From Symbiodinium natans (lineage: Eukaryota > Sar > Dinophyceae > Suessiales > Symbiodiniaceae), in assembly GCA_905221605.1 (NCBI GenBank), contig CAJNDS010001269.1, forward strand, positions 755,501 through 819,500: 64,000 nt of DNA, in the 5' to 3' direction. The position numbers and the translations under genes were made by a program. Below, in pieces: positions 47,507 through 57,889 of this stretch (its first letter is position 1; each line of letters starts with the position of its first letter). The notes beneath the pieces are model-generated. The model did not search any database and was not told the DNA's origin. It saw only the letters and a program-made list of their open reading frames with translations.

Positions 47507-48411
47507 AGGCCATCTTCAGAATGTGAACTTGGCCGTGCTGCGGGGTGGCATGGCAGTTGCGCAGACTTCTACCGCCTGTCTTGGATGCCTTGTACTGTAG
47601 GGTTTCGTGCGTCTTGTGCACAGACCTCACGAGAAGCCTGAGATTTTGGGCTTGAGGTATGGCGCTACATTCTGCTCGTCTGCTCTGTCATTGCGCTCGT
47701 TTGAACTCATCTTCCACTATGTCAGCATAGAAGAGTAGCACATTGCACATGCTGGGCTGTGGTCTGATGTTGTGGAAGTCTTGGCACGAGCACGATCACA
47801 GATGTGGAGTGCACGATTCCCATGTTTGTGTGGGGAGTGCGCGCACCGAAGTGCAGTGCCAAAGTCTGCTTTCTCTCTGGTGCGATGGGCGCTGCCCTGT
47901 GCTGCGACAGTCTCGGGGGAAGCACGGAGTAAAAAAAACCGCATCCTGGAATTGATTTTCGCTTGCAGCATTGTGGTGGTTACCCGACTTTCGGGCTCAG
48001 ATTGATGCAGGCAATCCTCAGTGCCCAGCAGTACGATCAGACCTCTGCAAGGCAGGGATCTCGGGTTGACATGTCGCCAACAACACGCCCAACCCACCAA
48101 GCACTCCTCAAGCACGTTGCACTTTGTACATGGTCTGCCCTACCAGCGTGGCTTCCGCGAGTCTTCTCCGGTGACGGCGTTCTCAATCGAAGTAATCACG
48201 AAAGCTAGCCCCTGAGGAGCTAGCGGAGTATCTTGCTTAAGCGAAGCTTACAACCTGATGGGTAGACAGGGCCCCCGGAGGCTCCGCCACGAAACGCAGC
48301 AAACCCGGTCGGTTTCCGGGTGGCGAACACAGGTTTTGGGGAAACGGGCTGGCGTTCATTTCTTTCGTATATTGGGTGCAAATGAACGCCGTTTTCTGTG
48401 GATCCCAGGCC

Positions 48412-48721
48412 CTAGAAAAGCCCCCCAAGTCCCCCAAGAAAAGACTCAGAAGCCTTGATGTTGATTTGAGTCTGGCGTCCCTCAAAGCTGGATTGGACAG
48501 ACGTCAGACTTCGCCTGGTGAGTGCTGTGGTGTCATGCGCTTCAAAAAAGAGCCCTCCGGAAGATGCTAACAGAAAAGCCCCCTAAGAAAAGACTCAGAA
48601 GCCTTGATGTTGACTTGAGTCCGGCGTCCCTCAAAGCTGGATTGGACAGGTTCCCCTGGTAAGTGCAACATCTGTTGTGGTGTCATGCGTTTCAAAAAAG
48701 AGCCCTCCGGAAGATGCTAAA
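48412..48721 (+). repeat. Tandem duplication (about 150 bp) of a coding-like exon
   Basis: 48412-48570 and 48571-48721 are near-identical. Each has cagaaaagcccc, aagaaaagactcagaagcc, gtccctcaaagctggattgg and ttcaaaaaagagccctccgg in the same order. Each copy reads KKRLRSLDVDLS then ASLKAGLD in one frame and then reaches a strong donor (cctg|gtgagt in copy 1, cctg|gtaagt in copy 2). The copies differ in a short segment after ggattggacag. This looks like an exon-plus-intron duplication. A basic helical reading continues to 48815. Confidence 0.85.
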
Positions 48722-48924
48722 ACACCGCAGAGCAAAGCAACTCACCAACACATTGCCAGAAGGAATGCCACGTCAATATTGGCACCTGCGCCAGAAAAAA
48801 GGTGACACGACCTGCTGCCTTTGCGTGTGCTTGTCCTTCTGCGTAGTTGATGCCATGTTGACTAGTTGATGCCATGTTGACGGAAGCTCTTCCGTGGGGG
48901 TACCTTAACTAGCTTTCGTCCCAG

Positions 48925-49080
48925 GCCCTCACCCCCAAGTTGGCATACTCAGCAGTCATTGGATCAACAGATATAAGTTGAGGCTGTACAAGCACGCGGT
49001 GGATGCCCTCCATGCGGTGCTGGAGGAGAAGAGGGTGGAGCAGATGGGAAGGCTTGAGTGCGCATCGCAAACAGGCATGT
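48925..49080 (+). CDS. Coding-like exon, unknown helical protein
   Basis: One + frame reads SSHWINRYKLRLYKHAVDAL then a helical segment ending EEKRVEQMGRLE, bounded on the left by a cccag acceptor near 48925. It reads as ordinary coding sequence. No family was recognised. It may share a gene with the duplicated exon just upstream. Confidence 0.4.
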
Positions 49081-50737
49081 GAGCAGGGCAAAGCACGGCA
49101 AAGCATATCCGGCACATTCACAGGCAGCTTGCAGATGCCGCTGCTAGAGGCGCGGTGGAAGTGCTGCGAAATTAGCCGAGCCGGACCATCATGCTTCACC
49201 ATACCATGGTAGTCAGGGCTGTCGCGTGCGATCAAAGTGCCTTGGCCGGGCACGGCATCAGGGTACGAATTTCAGTCCGAAAGACAACCTCCGAGCTCCT
49301 GGCAAAGGGCTTCCCTAGGGGCGGTTCCTTGATACTCCGGTTGTCCGAGACGGGGAGGAAAGTCGGACAACAAATAAGCTGTTGACAGCTTTGCAGAGTC
49401 CTGAAACGGGAGAGGCGGGGCGTACTTGGTAGATGCAGAAGAGGCCTCCAAGGCAGACCGTTTCGGAACAAGGGAGAAGGAGGTGTCCTGTGACTTTGTT
49501 TCGTCAGAGTGGTCGGCATATTCCTGATGCCAAACAGCGTAGCTATGACGCAACTGTAGCTAAGTGTTGACATGAGGAGGTCCATGGTTGGTTCAACAGC
49601 TGGCAGAGGTGACCTCGAGATGCTGCACAGCTTGCTACAGGCCATGTGCTTTGTTTGAGCTGCCGTGGTTGGCAAAAGTCGTCCAACACCTTTGCCCGTG
49701 AAGTCTCTTGGAAGGCCGGCAAGGCAAGCACTGCAGGCGAGTGCGCGTTGAAAAGGATCGGGTTGCCTCTTGGACCTCCGGGCAATAGGGGGGCTCAGAG
49801 GGCTTGCGGGGAACCCTGGGCTGCTGGGCTGCGTCATCCAATCTCTGCATCTTTGTAGTTGACTGCTGGCAGATTCCCTGCTCGCGCGGCCAGAATTTGC
49901 AGAAGCAGAGGCCACCACAGCTTTCCGCTTGCAAGGGGTTTCAGGCTTCTCAAGGTCATGCAGATTTGGTCTTTTTGTCGTGCGGTTGTGCATTCACCGA
50001 TCATCTGTGCGCCTGTCTCATCCGCGTTTGTCTGCGCTTGCTTCCATTGACTCGCCTACCACAGTAGTTTCAGTACAGCACTTGCTACATCGCAGCAGCT
50101 TGAAGGCAGCGCTCAAGAAGGGCGTTCGTGCAACTGGCTCACTTAAATTCTGTTGCAGCAAGACTAGTTGTGACATCTGACATCGCGAATCAGCCTGGCT
50201 GGGCTGCCTCAGGACGACATGCGACAAAACTCGGGCATTTGACTTGACAAGGGCCCATTGTTTGTTGGTGTGGAAGCTTTTCGCCATGGCGGAGCCCTCC
50301 TGCTAAGTCGGTGGACAAGTGGTTGAACGAGTCCCATGCCCTGATGCAACAGCAAACTAGAGCATGTCCAGGAAGGACAAAGCTTCGACAAAGCCTGACT
50401 AAGCGAAGCCTGCGGGGGGGCATGTGCAGCAATGGCCAGGCCAGTCGCTTCAACGTGCCATCGCCACTTGCAGCCGCAAGGCCGTGCGCAAGGCATGCGC
50501 CGAGGCGGGCACGTGCCACTGCGCGCCCTGGAAACGCATAAAGAAGCTGAAGCTAAGGGCGGGCGGAGGGCGGCGTCCATGAATTCGCTGAACGCTCGCT
50601 TGATTGTTTCATCCGAACTGTCCTCAGGCCGTTCAATATGGCTACTCGGACTTGCCGGAGTATACGCGACTGGTGGAATTGCAAAGGCCAGAGCCGTGGG
50701 GACGATGATGACGGCGATGCCGATGACGCTAGGTTAG
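49081..50737. other. No recognisable gene
   Basis: A - strand frame of 253 codons (49993-49232) and + strand fragments near 50311-50730 are open, but they show no motif and have skewed composition. The - strand frame overlaps an open + frame, as expected for GC-rich shadow ORFs. Confidence 0.4.
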
Positions 50738-51135
50738 TTGCAGTTTGTTGTTGTCGCCATTGCTGTTGCGGTTGATGTCGTCGTTGTTGTTGCGTTAGTC
50801 GTCGTTGTCGTCGTTGTTTGTTGCTGCTGTTGGTGGTGTTGGTGGTGTTGGTGTGCGGGGGTGCTGGCAGTGCTGGTGTTGGTGTTGTTGTTGGAGCCGC
50901 GCCGCCGCCGCCGCCGCTGCCGCTTCCTGTTGTTGTCGCTGTTGTCGTTGTTGTGGTGGTCGTCGTCGTCGTTGTCGTCGTCGTCGTCCTAATTGTTGGT
51001 GGTGGTGGTGGTGGTGGTGGTGGTGGTGGTGGTGGTGGTGGTGGTGGCTGTTGTGGCTGCTCCTGGCGCTGCTCCTGGCGCTGCTCCTGGCGCTGCTGCT
51101 GGCACCGCTGCTGCCGCTGCCGCCACTGCTGATGT
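50738..51135 (+). repeat. GTT/GTC/GGT/GCT trinucleotide-rich block
   Basis: A 400-bp block of mixed trinucleotides: gttgtcgtc repeats, gccgccgcc near 50902, a pure (GGT)n run at 50997-51046 and three tandem copies of gctcctggc at 51057-51089. All + frames give Val/Cys/Trp homopolymers and the - strand gives poly-Thr or poly-Ala. It is treated as a simple-sequence block. Confidence 0.85.
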
Positions 51136-51799
51136 TTTTGTCAGGCTACGATGACAGATGTTGACGACGTCGGCCATGATGATGTTGATGTTTCTTGTCA
51201 CGTCATGCTGTTCGCAATCTATGCCTGTGCGATTACAGTGTCGTTGCTATTACATTGAGGCCGTAGCGGCTACGACTGTGTTGTTTTGAGCGATTGTTGC
51301 TACAGTTGCTCATCTGTTGTTTGTTTTGGCCATGGCGCGACGGGGACGAGGATCATTGCATTCGCAGGCTCTGCAAGAAGATTGCTTTAGAAGGCCTTTC
51401 GGACATTCTGAGTCCTCAGGCAGCTCTGCTTGCAGAACCTACAAGATGCAGGGGGCCAAGAAGAGATGCGCAATCGTCTTAGCCTAGTGGGTGAAGGACA
51501 AGAGAAGAGCTTGAACAGTTTGTTGTGGATGTGTGCGTGCCGTGAGCATGAGCACAAGTGTCACAAGGGTGTGGATCACTGAGGCTGTTGCAAGAAAGGA
51601 TCAGGAGTCAACTTGTTACATTCCTTTGCATTTGCCATGCGTGCAAACAGCAAACAGGCATTGTTAAGCACATGCCCACAGTGGACTGCTCACACTGTCG
51701 TCATGTTCACAATCTGCTGCTTCCATGCCGGTTGTTCTTGCAGCAGAGTTTTGTTTTCCGAGTGTCACCCTGTCCCAACTATCAGTCTCTTCTCTGAAA

Positions 51800-52765
51800 G
51801 GAGGTGTTGCGTGCAACGCTTCAGGAGACGATCGAGGACTGCCAATATGAACGTTCTGCATCTGCTCTTTCCCATTCTTTGTGTCGGCGGTAATCCTCTC
51901 TTCAGATGATCGAAGATGACGAAAAGTGATTGTAAGGGAACACGGCTGTATGTGGAATGATATGGGGGCCCTGAGGCTTTTCTTAGTTTCGCAGGTTCTT
52001 GCGCATTTAAGGTTCTTGCAGGCACTGGCAAGGGATAATGCTTTTCGAGCGGAGGCATCATCATGACATCGATGCCAAAATTCGCAGACTGAAGCGACAC
52101 ACTTGGGAACTCGTGCAGGATGCCAACTTGCATTCCTTGGTCGCCGAGGCACTGAAAAGGGGCATGGCTTGCCTTGACCTTCCTGACTCAGGTTTTTGCA
52201 GCTTTGCGCAACTGAGTTCTGAAGTGCAGATTCGTTCCAGACTTCACCTTCGCACAGAGAGTGGAGCGGCAGGATCCGAAGTTCCATGAGGCGCTCAAGG
52301 CAGGGGGAGAGCTTTGTGGACCGGAAGAATATGATGGAAAGCATATTCATTGCCCCTGGCTCTTGCAAACTGCATTTAGCTTCGTGTCAGCCTCGCAGGC
52401 TTACAAGGAGATGCTTGCTTTACCCCCGTGCCTCACTTGCACTTGTGGACTCGAGAGGCTCCCATCAATCCATGGGTAGCGGATGGCATTCCTTTGACAG
52501 TGAATATGGGTTTCAAAGTCACAAAAAGGGTGCAAAAAGAGCTCAAAGTGTCTAAGTCACTGCCAACCGCCTTGCACGTTGGGCATACGCTGGGCCCTGG
52601 ACGTCGTGCTTGACTTTTTGCTTGTCAGGTATTTCGATGATGAACAAGTTCTTAGCAACATTACCAAGAGCAGGCTCCTCAGTATGGGACACCTCTGCAT
52701 CTTAAGTGTTCTTCGATGAAGTTCTCGAAGGCAGCGTGAAGAAAGAGCAGCTGCAAAGCACTCTT
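51800..52765 (+). CDS. Coding-like exons upstream of the PARP domain
   Basis: Several + strand stretches read as real protein: 51800-51880; 52038-52170 (MLFERRHHHDIDAKIRRLKR, then a Leu/Ala helix); 52261-52400; 52470-52560 (GIPLTVNMGFKVTKRVQKEL); 52629-52680 (YFDDEQVLSNITKSRL); and 52707-52770 (FFDEVLEGSVKKEQLQ). Frames and spacing suit a multi-exon gene. They may be N-terminal exons of the ADP-ribosyltransferase downstream or a separate gene. A - strand frame of 234 codons covering 52368-51664 is taken as a shadow. Confidence 0.4.
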
Positions 52766-52860
52766 TGCGAGGCGTGAGCCTTGGAAGCGGTACTGGCGGT
52801 ACTGGGCTGTCCATAGTACCGAGCAGATGTCCGAATTTCATTAAGGGACCATTGGTTCAG

Positions 52861-53060
52861 GCACCTCCTCCCCCTCACCCCCCTCTCTTCACTCCTTTCC
52901 CCCCACCCCCCCTCCCCTCCCTGCCCTCCCCCCTCCCTTCCCTCCCCCCTCCCTTCCCTCCCCCCTCCCTTCCCTTCCCTCCCCCCTCCCTTCCCTCCCC
53001 CCCCCTCCTTCCCTCCCCCCTCCTCTTCCCCACCCTTCCCCCACCTACACCCCCTCTCCG
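52861..53060 (+). repeat. 200-bp pyrimidine tract, CCCTCCCTTCC-type minisatellite
   Basis: Almost pure C/T with repeated ccctcccttccctccccc units. The purine strand is G-rich, so triplex or quadruplex structures are possible. Pro/Ser/Leu frames through it are artefacts. Confidence 0.95.
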
Positions 53061-53324
53061 CTGCGCCAACAGAACCAACTCCCCTGCCCTAAACAGGTTG
53101 ACCTCCCTGACATAAGACACAATGTTGAAAAAAACAGGTGACATGGCTGAAACCATTGCAGTGGGAATGCTGTAGGTCAACACCTATGGAGCGGAGTGGT
53201 CGGGCATTGGGCACTTGCACAACTTACAGTGGAGCTGCTGCACATCTCCACATGCTTTTGCTTACTTCATGGAGCTGTTGCGCACACCTGGACATGGTGC
53301 AATCTACATGCTTGGCCTCTTCAG

Positions 53325-56300
53325 GTGTTCCAGGAGCTTCTCGATGCTACGTATCGTCGTGCCGCAGCCCCAACAAGTCCTAAAGTGTTTCGTCCCCTGA
53401 GCTGTGCCACCATTAGGTGCGCACAAAGGACCGGCGTGGAGACGTGCCGCCAAGATCTAAGGGGGTGATAGCGAAAGCCGCCGGTTTTTGTTTGAAACTG
53501 GTGGTTCTCGTGATGCAGGTCAAGGTTGATCGTCAAGGAAGCCATGGCCACTTGGCCCCAGTCATCTTGAGTTTAGGTGTTCTCGTGATCATGTGCTGAG
53601 TTCTCGAAAGGTGGTGAAGAACCTGCCCAACTTTGTGGAGTACATGAGAAGACGTGAGGACTTCTGCTCAACCTGCCCTCTCACGCTCGTCTCAGCTGGC
53701 CTGCGTTTCTAGGAGATTCGGAAGCAGTGCCAAGAGCGTGCGCTGCCAAGCTCTTGCTTCAACAAAAGAGATCGATCAGTCGTTGAATGTGCTGGCACCA
53801 AGAGCATCAGCCATGTGTGGGGCGAGGCCCTGTGCCACCGATGTTCCTCCATCAGCTCGAGAACAGATCGGTCCGAGTCTTTGTTCCGTCTTGTTGCTCA
53901 GCGAGCACTCATGGAGGGATCGATGCCATGTTTGCCAATGCTTGCCAAGAGGTGTGCAAGACCTTCGCTCCTCTGCCGAGTGGCAAGCAGTTGGCCCGGC
54001 AAAGCTTGGCTCACACGCAGCGTTCGCCTTTGTTGACTGGTTGCGCTACGAATACGAATCTGGACTGGACTTGCTGCTCCTCCTTTGAGCGGACGAAACA
54101 AGTGGCAGGTTCCACAGAGTGTGGAGAGAATCACACGACCTTCCGAACGATCCGATTGATGTGTCGCGGCTGCAACTCCATGCTGATGTCAGGGTAGTAC
54201 GGTATTCCGAGACAGCACTTCGGGAACCAAGAGTGACATGGACACACCAAGGCCAGCATAAACGAGTTTTACCTTTTCCACGGCTGCAGCCTTGGTTTGC
54301 CCGTGAGTTGTTGGTCTCGTCCTCAAGACAGGCAGTTCAACGCTGCTGTCACAGCACTTCCCTGTGATAGGCACGAAGCCGTCATCAGCTTTGGCCATAA
54401 CGGAAGGCCGTGCATGCCCAGACCACATGACCACAATCACCTACGGACCTTTTAGAAGTTTGAAAGGTGATTTTCGTCTCGACTTGGCTGGCTCAAATGA
54501 CGTCAGCTCAGCGCGATTCGCTCGTTCAAATGTAGCAGCTTTTCCCCCGGCACAAAAGCAGAAGCTTGCGGGGATGGTGCAAGAGGGCATAAGCAGCATA
54601 AAGGAAGAAGCAAGTCAAAGGCATCCCTGCGGCTCAGGCCGGGACGCTCTACGGAAGAGGTCTCTACTTCAGCTTGAGTCCTGGATTTCCGGTTCGCAAT
54701 CCATGAGCACAAGCTCGATGCCCAGAGTAAACGCGGGGGGAGAGAAGAGAGAAGCTGGCCGCTCAGGCGAGAGCACTGGCAAAAGCGATGAGTGCGCTCC
54801 GGTGTGCGAAGTCCGGACATGGGGATCTTCAGACCTGCACTCCACACGCCGAGAGGTACGCAACTGAAGATGACCGAGGCCAGCAATGCATGTTTGAGGT
54901 GTTGTTGAACCTGTGACATACATGCTGAAACTAAGGCGACAAGAGTGCCTTCTTGTTGTCCAACCGCCGACAATACAAAAGACAATTGTTGACTTAGACC
55001 ATCCTTCAACTAAGCAATTGGCGGGCCGTCCTGCCCCCCTTCGGACAGACGATTAAGGGCCGTTGCTCTGCAGCCATTTGCCCAGAAGACCGTTCAAAAG
55101 CACAGAGCTTTGTAAGTCGATGCATCTCACCGGACAGGTTGTGTAAAGTGTGAATGCTTCCAAGATGAACGTTCGGTACATGAATTTTGTGTATGATGGC
55201 TTATCAGGGCATGGAAAAGTAACTAACTGTGCAGCCGTTGGGGGAGGCTGCGTGGCTAGTTGCGCTTATGATGCCCGGCCAGGTCAGTGTAAAGTCATAT
55301 CAAGATGCGAGTCGACGCAAGCCCCTTCATCTCAATGCCGAAGTCTCTTTAAGTTGGGTTGGGGCATCTTGGTTGTAGTCTCTTCTTGGTAGCCATGGAT
55401 GGCCCAATGGCCCTCCCATAGTTCCACCGACAAAAAAAGTGGAGAAAACCCTGTGCCGCGGGAACTATGCGACTCAGATTGCTTGGGGTACACAGAGTCT
55501 AATTAAGTCGATGCTGAAAACTAATAAGCAAATCCGCAGAGACGTTCACAGGGAAAGCCCGGGCTCGTCGCGTGAGACCAACCCAAAAATCATGGAGGTT
55601 TGCACGAATCAAGAGTTTTGCCCCAGTCTTGCTTGGCATGTATGCTCTGTGGGCGTTGGGCACATAAGCACATCTTGTCCGTTTCTCGGAGAATGGTGTT
55701 TGAAGCATGGAACGCCCGCTGCATTAACTTCTGAAAGTGACGGTCTTTGAGTCCAGTGCCATCAAAATGCAACGGGACGAGTTGGCAAAAGGTTGCTGAA
55801 AGGTCCTAGAGCATCTCCACATTTGCCTTCAGAACGTCAAGAAGCCTTTATGTTGCCAGGACTCTGCTGCATGTTGGTGGCTTGGGCTTCGATTGACATC
55901 TTCCGCTGATTGAGCTTAGACATGGCGACAGAGTGTTCATGCTGTAGCTTTGTGCTTGCTCAAGTCTGAATCATACCTGTACGAACCTCAAAGTAGCTCA
56001 GGGATGCACGAAACCTCATACGGCAAGCAGCTCTCAGAGATGTACGAAACCTCATGCTATCTCATGCTCAAAGATGTCGGTGGCATGGAGTGAGGTCATG
56101 CTGCAGCTGGCTGTCTGTCGCGAGTTTCACGTCGAAGAATAATGGCAATGCGAGCTTTCAGCCAAGGTCTGTCGTGTGACGCTTGGCCGATTGCTGTCTC
56201 AAGCTTACTTGCAAGGTATCATTTCACACATCCAAGCTGATTTTACGGACAGTGGCGAAAGGGTTGGTCACACTGATGTTCCATCATCGCACATCCCAAA

Positions 56301-56744
56301 CGTGTCACTGTCGGTAGGACGCCTGTTCTCTGTGTGTACAAAGGTATACTGATGAAGAATACCCGAACACGAACGATCTTGTGAGGCAAGTGCGATCGAT
56401 TGTTGCGTTGCTGGCAACATCTTGTCCAGCATTGTGTGTGTGTGCGTGTTCAGCGCAGGCGCTGTACCAGAGGTGAAAACCACTCAGTGTTGGGAGATCG
56501 CGAAAAGATCCGCAACACGCGCGAGACTTAAGAAAGAGCACGAAACAGCTGTCAGTTGTCAAGCCGACATGGTTAAGATGTCTTGACATCATGCCAAGAA
56601 TGCCGCTGCCTGCAAGTTCCGAGGTTCCGCGAAATGATCGTGTTCGACACTGACCAGGACACTCGAAGCTCACACTTGCCAGATGCAGCTCAAGCCGCGC
56701 AGGCCTACCCGGAGTTTGTCGTTTGGTACGCGAGGGAGATGTGA
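53325..56744 (+). CDS. PARP-type ADP-ribosyltransferase catalytic domain, many micro-exons
   Basis: Exons spell the region before the catalytic domain (53325-53360, FQELLDATYRR; 53417-53464, TKDRRGDVPPR; 53611-53658, NLPNFVEYMRRRE; about 53735-53803, IDQSLNVLAPR). The catalytic domain follows: 54252-54282 NEFYLFH; 54371-54406 GTKPSSALAITEG; 54467-54498 DFRLDLAGSN; 54638-54671 AGTLYGRGLYF; 54767-54791 SESTGKSDE; 54856 to about 54900 YATEDDRGQQCMF; 56624-56657 FREMIVFDTDQ; 56703-56744 AYPEFVVWYAREM, stop TGA 56742. The residues of the H-Y-E triad are present (His in LFHGT, Tyr in LYF, Glu in FREM). This predicts transfer of ADP-ribose from NAD+ to protein. Most catalytic exons are 25-36 bp. Between 54.9 and 56.6 kb at least one expected exon was not located. 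Around 53713-53750 two frames compete, so a frameshift or mis-modelled acceptor is possible. Confidence 0.85.
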
Positions 56745-57575
56745 GACTAGATGCAGTCGATAATGCCTGATCTGTCATGCTTGTGGGAGTTTTTCAGACG
56801 TGAGCAGCACAATGAACCTAAGAAGAGTAACTCTTTGGTTGAAAAACTCTTGCTCCGTGAGATGCACCTGTCATCCACAAGTGCAGTTAACGAAGGTACC
56901 CCGCTGTCAGATTCAAAATTGATTGGCGCCTGCCCGCATTAGCTTGGCTAGTGCACTGTACGTTCAAAAATATTCATGTATGGTTTAATCCGTTTAATCA
57001 CAACAATCCTTTGAATTCTATGGGAAGGAGGACAAATATCACACCCGTCTAGTTTGAATGGAACACTCGTCGGATAATGACAATATAATAGATTCTGAAT
57101 TTATACCAATTTACTCTAAAGATCCCAAATGCCTCCGGTGGGGAAGCCTCCCGTTCCAAAGTGTCGGATAGTGCAACCTCACCAAAATTCCTCGTTCTCA
57201 ATGGTCCGCGCTGCGCGTAAGCGCAAGTCCACCAAGATTCCTCGTTCTAAATGGTCCGTTTTCACCTACTTGTGCTTCCGCGCGCTGCGCGTAAGCGCCA
57301 AGTCCACCGAGATTCCTCGTTCTAAATGGTCCGTTTTCACCTACTTGTGCTTCCGCGCGCCGTGCGTAAGGGCAAGTCCAGCAAGACTCCTCGTTCTACA
57401 TGGTCCATTTTCACTTACTTGTGCTTCCAGTTTAGGTTGCCATAGCGCGCACTTGTGCTATGGATGGGGTCGCTTGTGCTACCGCGCGCTGCGCGGAAGC
57501 GCAAGTGGGATTTGGAATACGGGTTCCTAAATCGATGAAAATCTCGTAAACTATTGCTCTACTTTTAATAAACCA
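56745..57575. other. AT-richer spacer and presumed 3' LTR of the copia element
   Basis: No gene was seen. 56,940-57,130 is AT-rich. The right part, including the minisatellite, lies where the 3' LTR of the minus-strand copia element should be. The left end of the LTR could not be fixed because the 5' LTR is outside the window. Confidence 0.4.
57180..57432 (+). repeat. Minisatellite, about 74-bp unit, three to four copies
   Basis: The core ctcgttcta(a)atggtcc recurs at 57191, 57241, 57316 and 57390, spaced 50, 75 and 74 bp. The two full units also share ttttcacctacttgtgcttc and a cgcgcgctgcgcgtaagcgc block. The first copy lacks about 25 bp of the middle. Confidence 0.9.
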
Positions 57576-57597
57576 CCTCCCACCCCCCTCCCCCAAC
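57576..57597 (-). promoter_or_regulatory. Candidate polypurine tract of the copia element
   Basis: On the - strand the sequence is aagttgggggaggggggtgg then gagg, immediately followed by TG at 57575. A polypurine tract primes plus-strand synthesis and sits directly before the 3' LTR, which normally starts with TG. Position (about 290 bp after the polyprotein stop) and composition fit. It is an inference without the second LTR. Confidence 0.45.
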
Positions 57598-57889
57598 TTT
57601 TTCTAAAGAAATTAGAAATAGAAGAATAATAGATTGAGAAACTCGAGAAAAGGGTGTTATGGAATATATCTCGTCCATGAAAGAGGCTTTTGTTCTAAAA
57701 TTACTGAGTGCGAGAGCAAACTCCCGCACTGGTGCCAAGTAGCAAAGTGCAACGCACCTTTTCGCTGGCTTGAGCCAACAGATGCCAGTCCATGCCCATG
57801 CTGCTCATGCATGCATAGACATGTCGGGACCTCAGATTTCACACCCATAACTTTCTTTATGGGCATGGATCCGAAAATTGGATCAGCTG

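Noticed and set aside
49232-49993. 253-codon minus-strand ORF starting with ATG
   Set aside because: Composition is Pro/Ser/Arg-rich without any recognisable motif and overlaps open + frames; not enough to call a gene, though not excluded.
50738-51200. Valine-, tryptophan- or threonine-rich ORFs
   Set aside because: Direct products of GTT/GTC/GGT simple repeats.
51664-52368. 234-codon minus-strand ORF
   Set aside because: The + strand over the same stretch has more protein-like exons (52038-52170, 52261-52400) leading toward the PARP gene.
52765-53183. Proline-rich or glycine/arginine-rich ORFs
   Set aside because: They are translations of the pyrimidine minisatellite.
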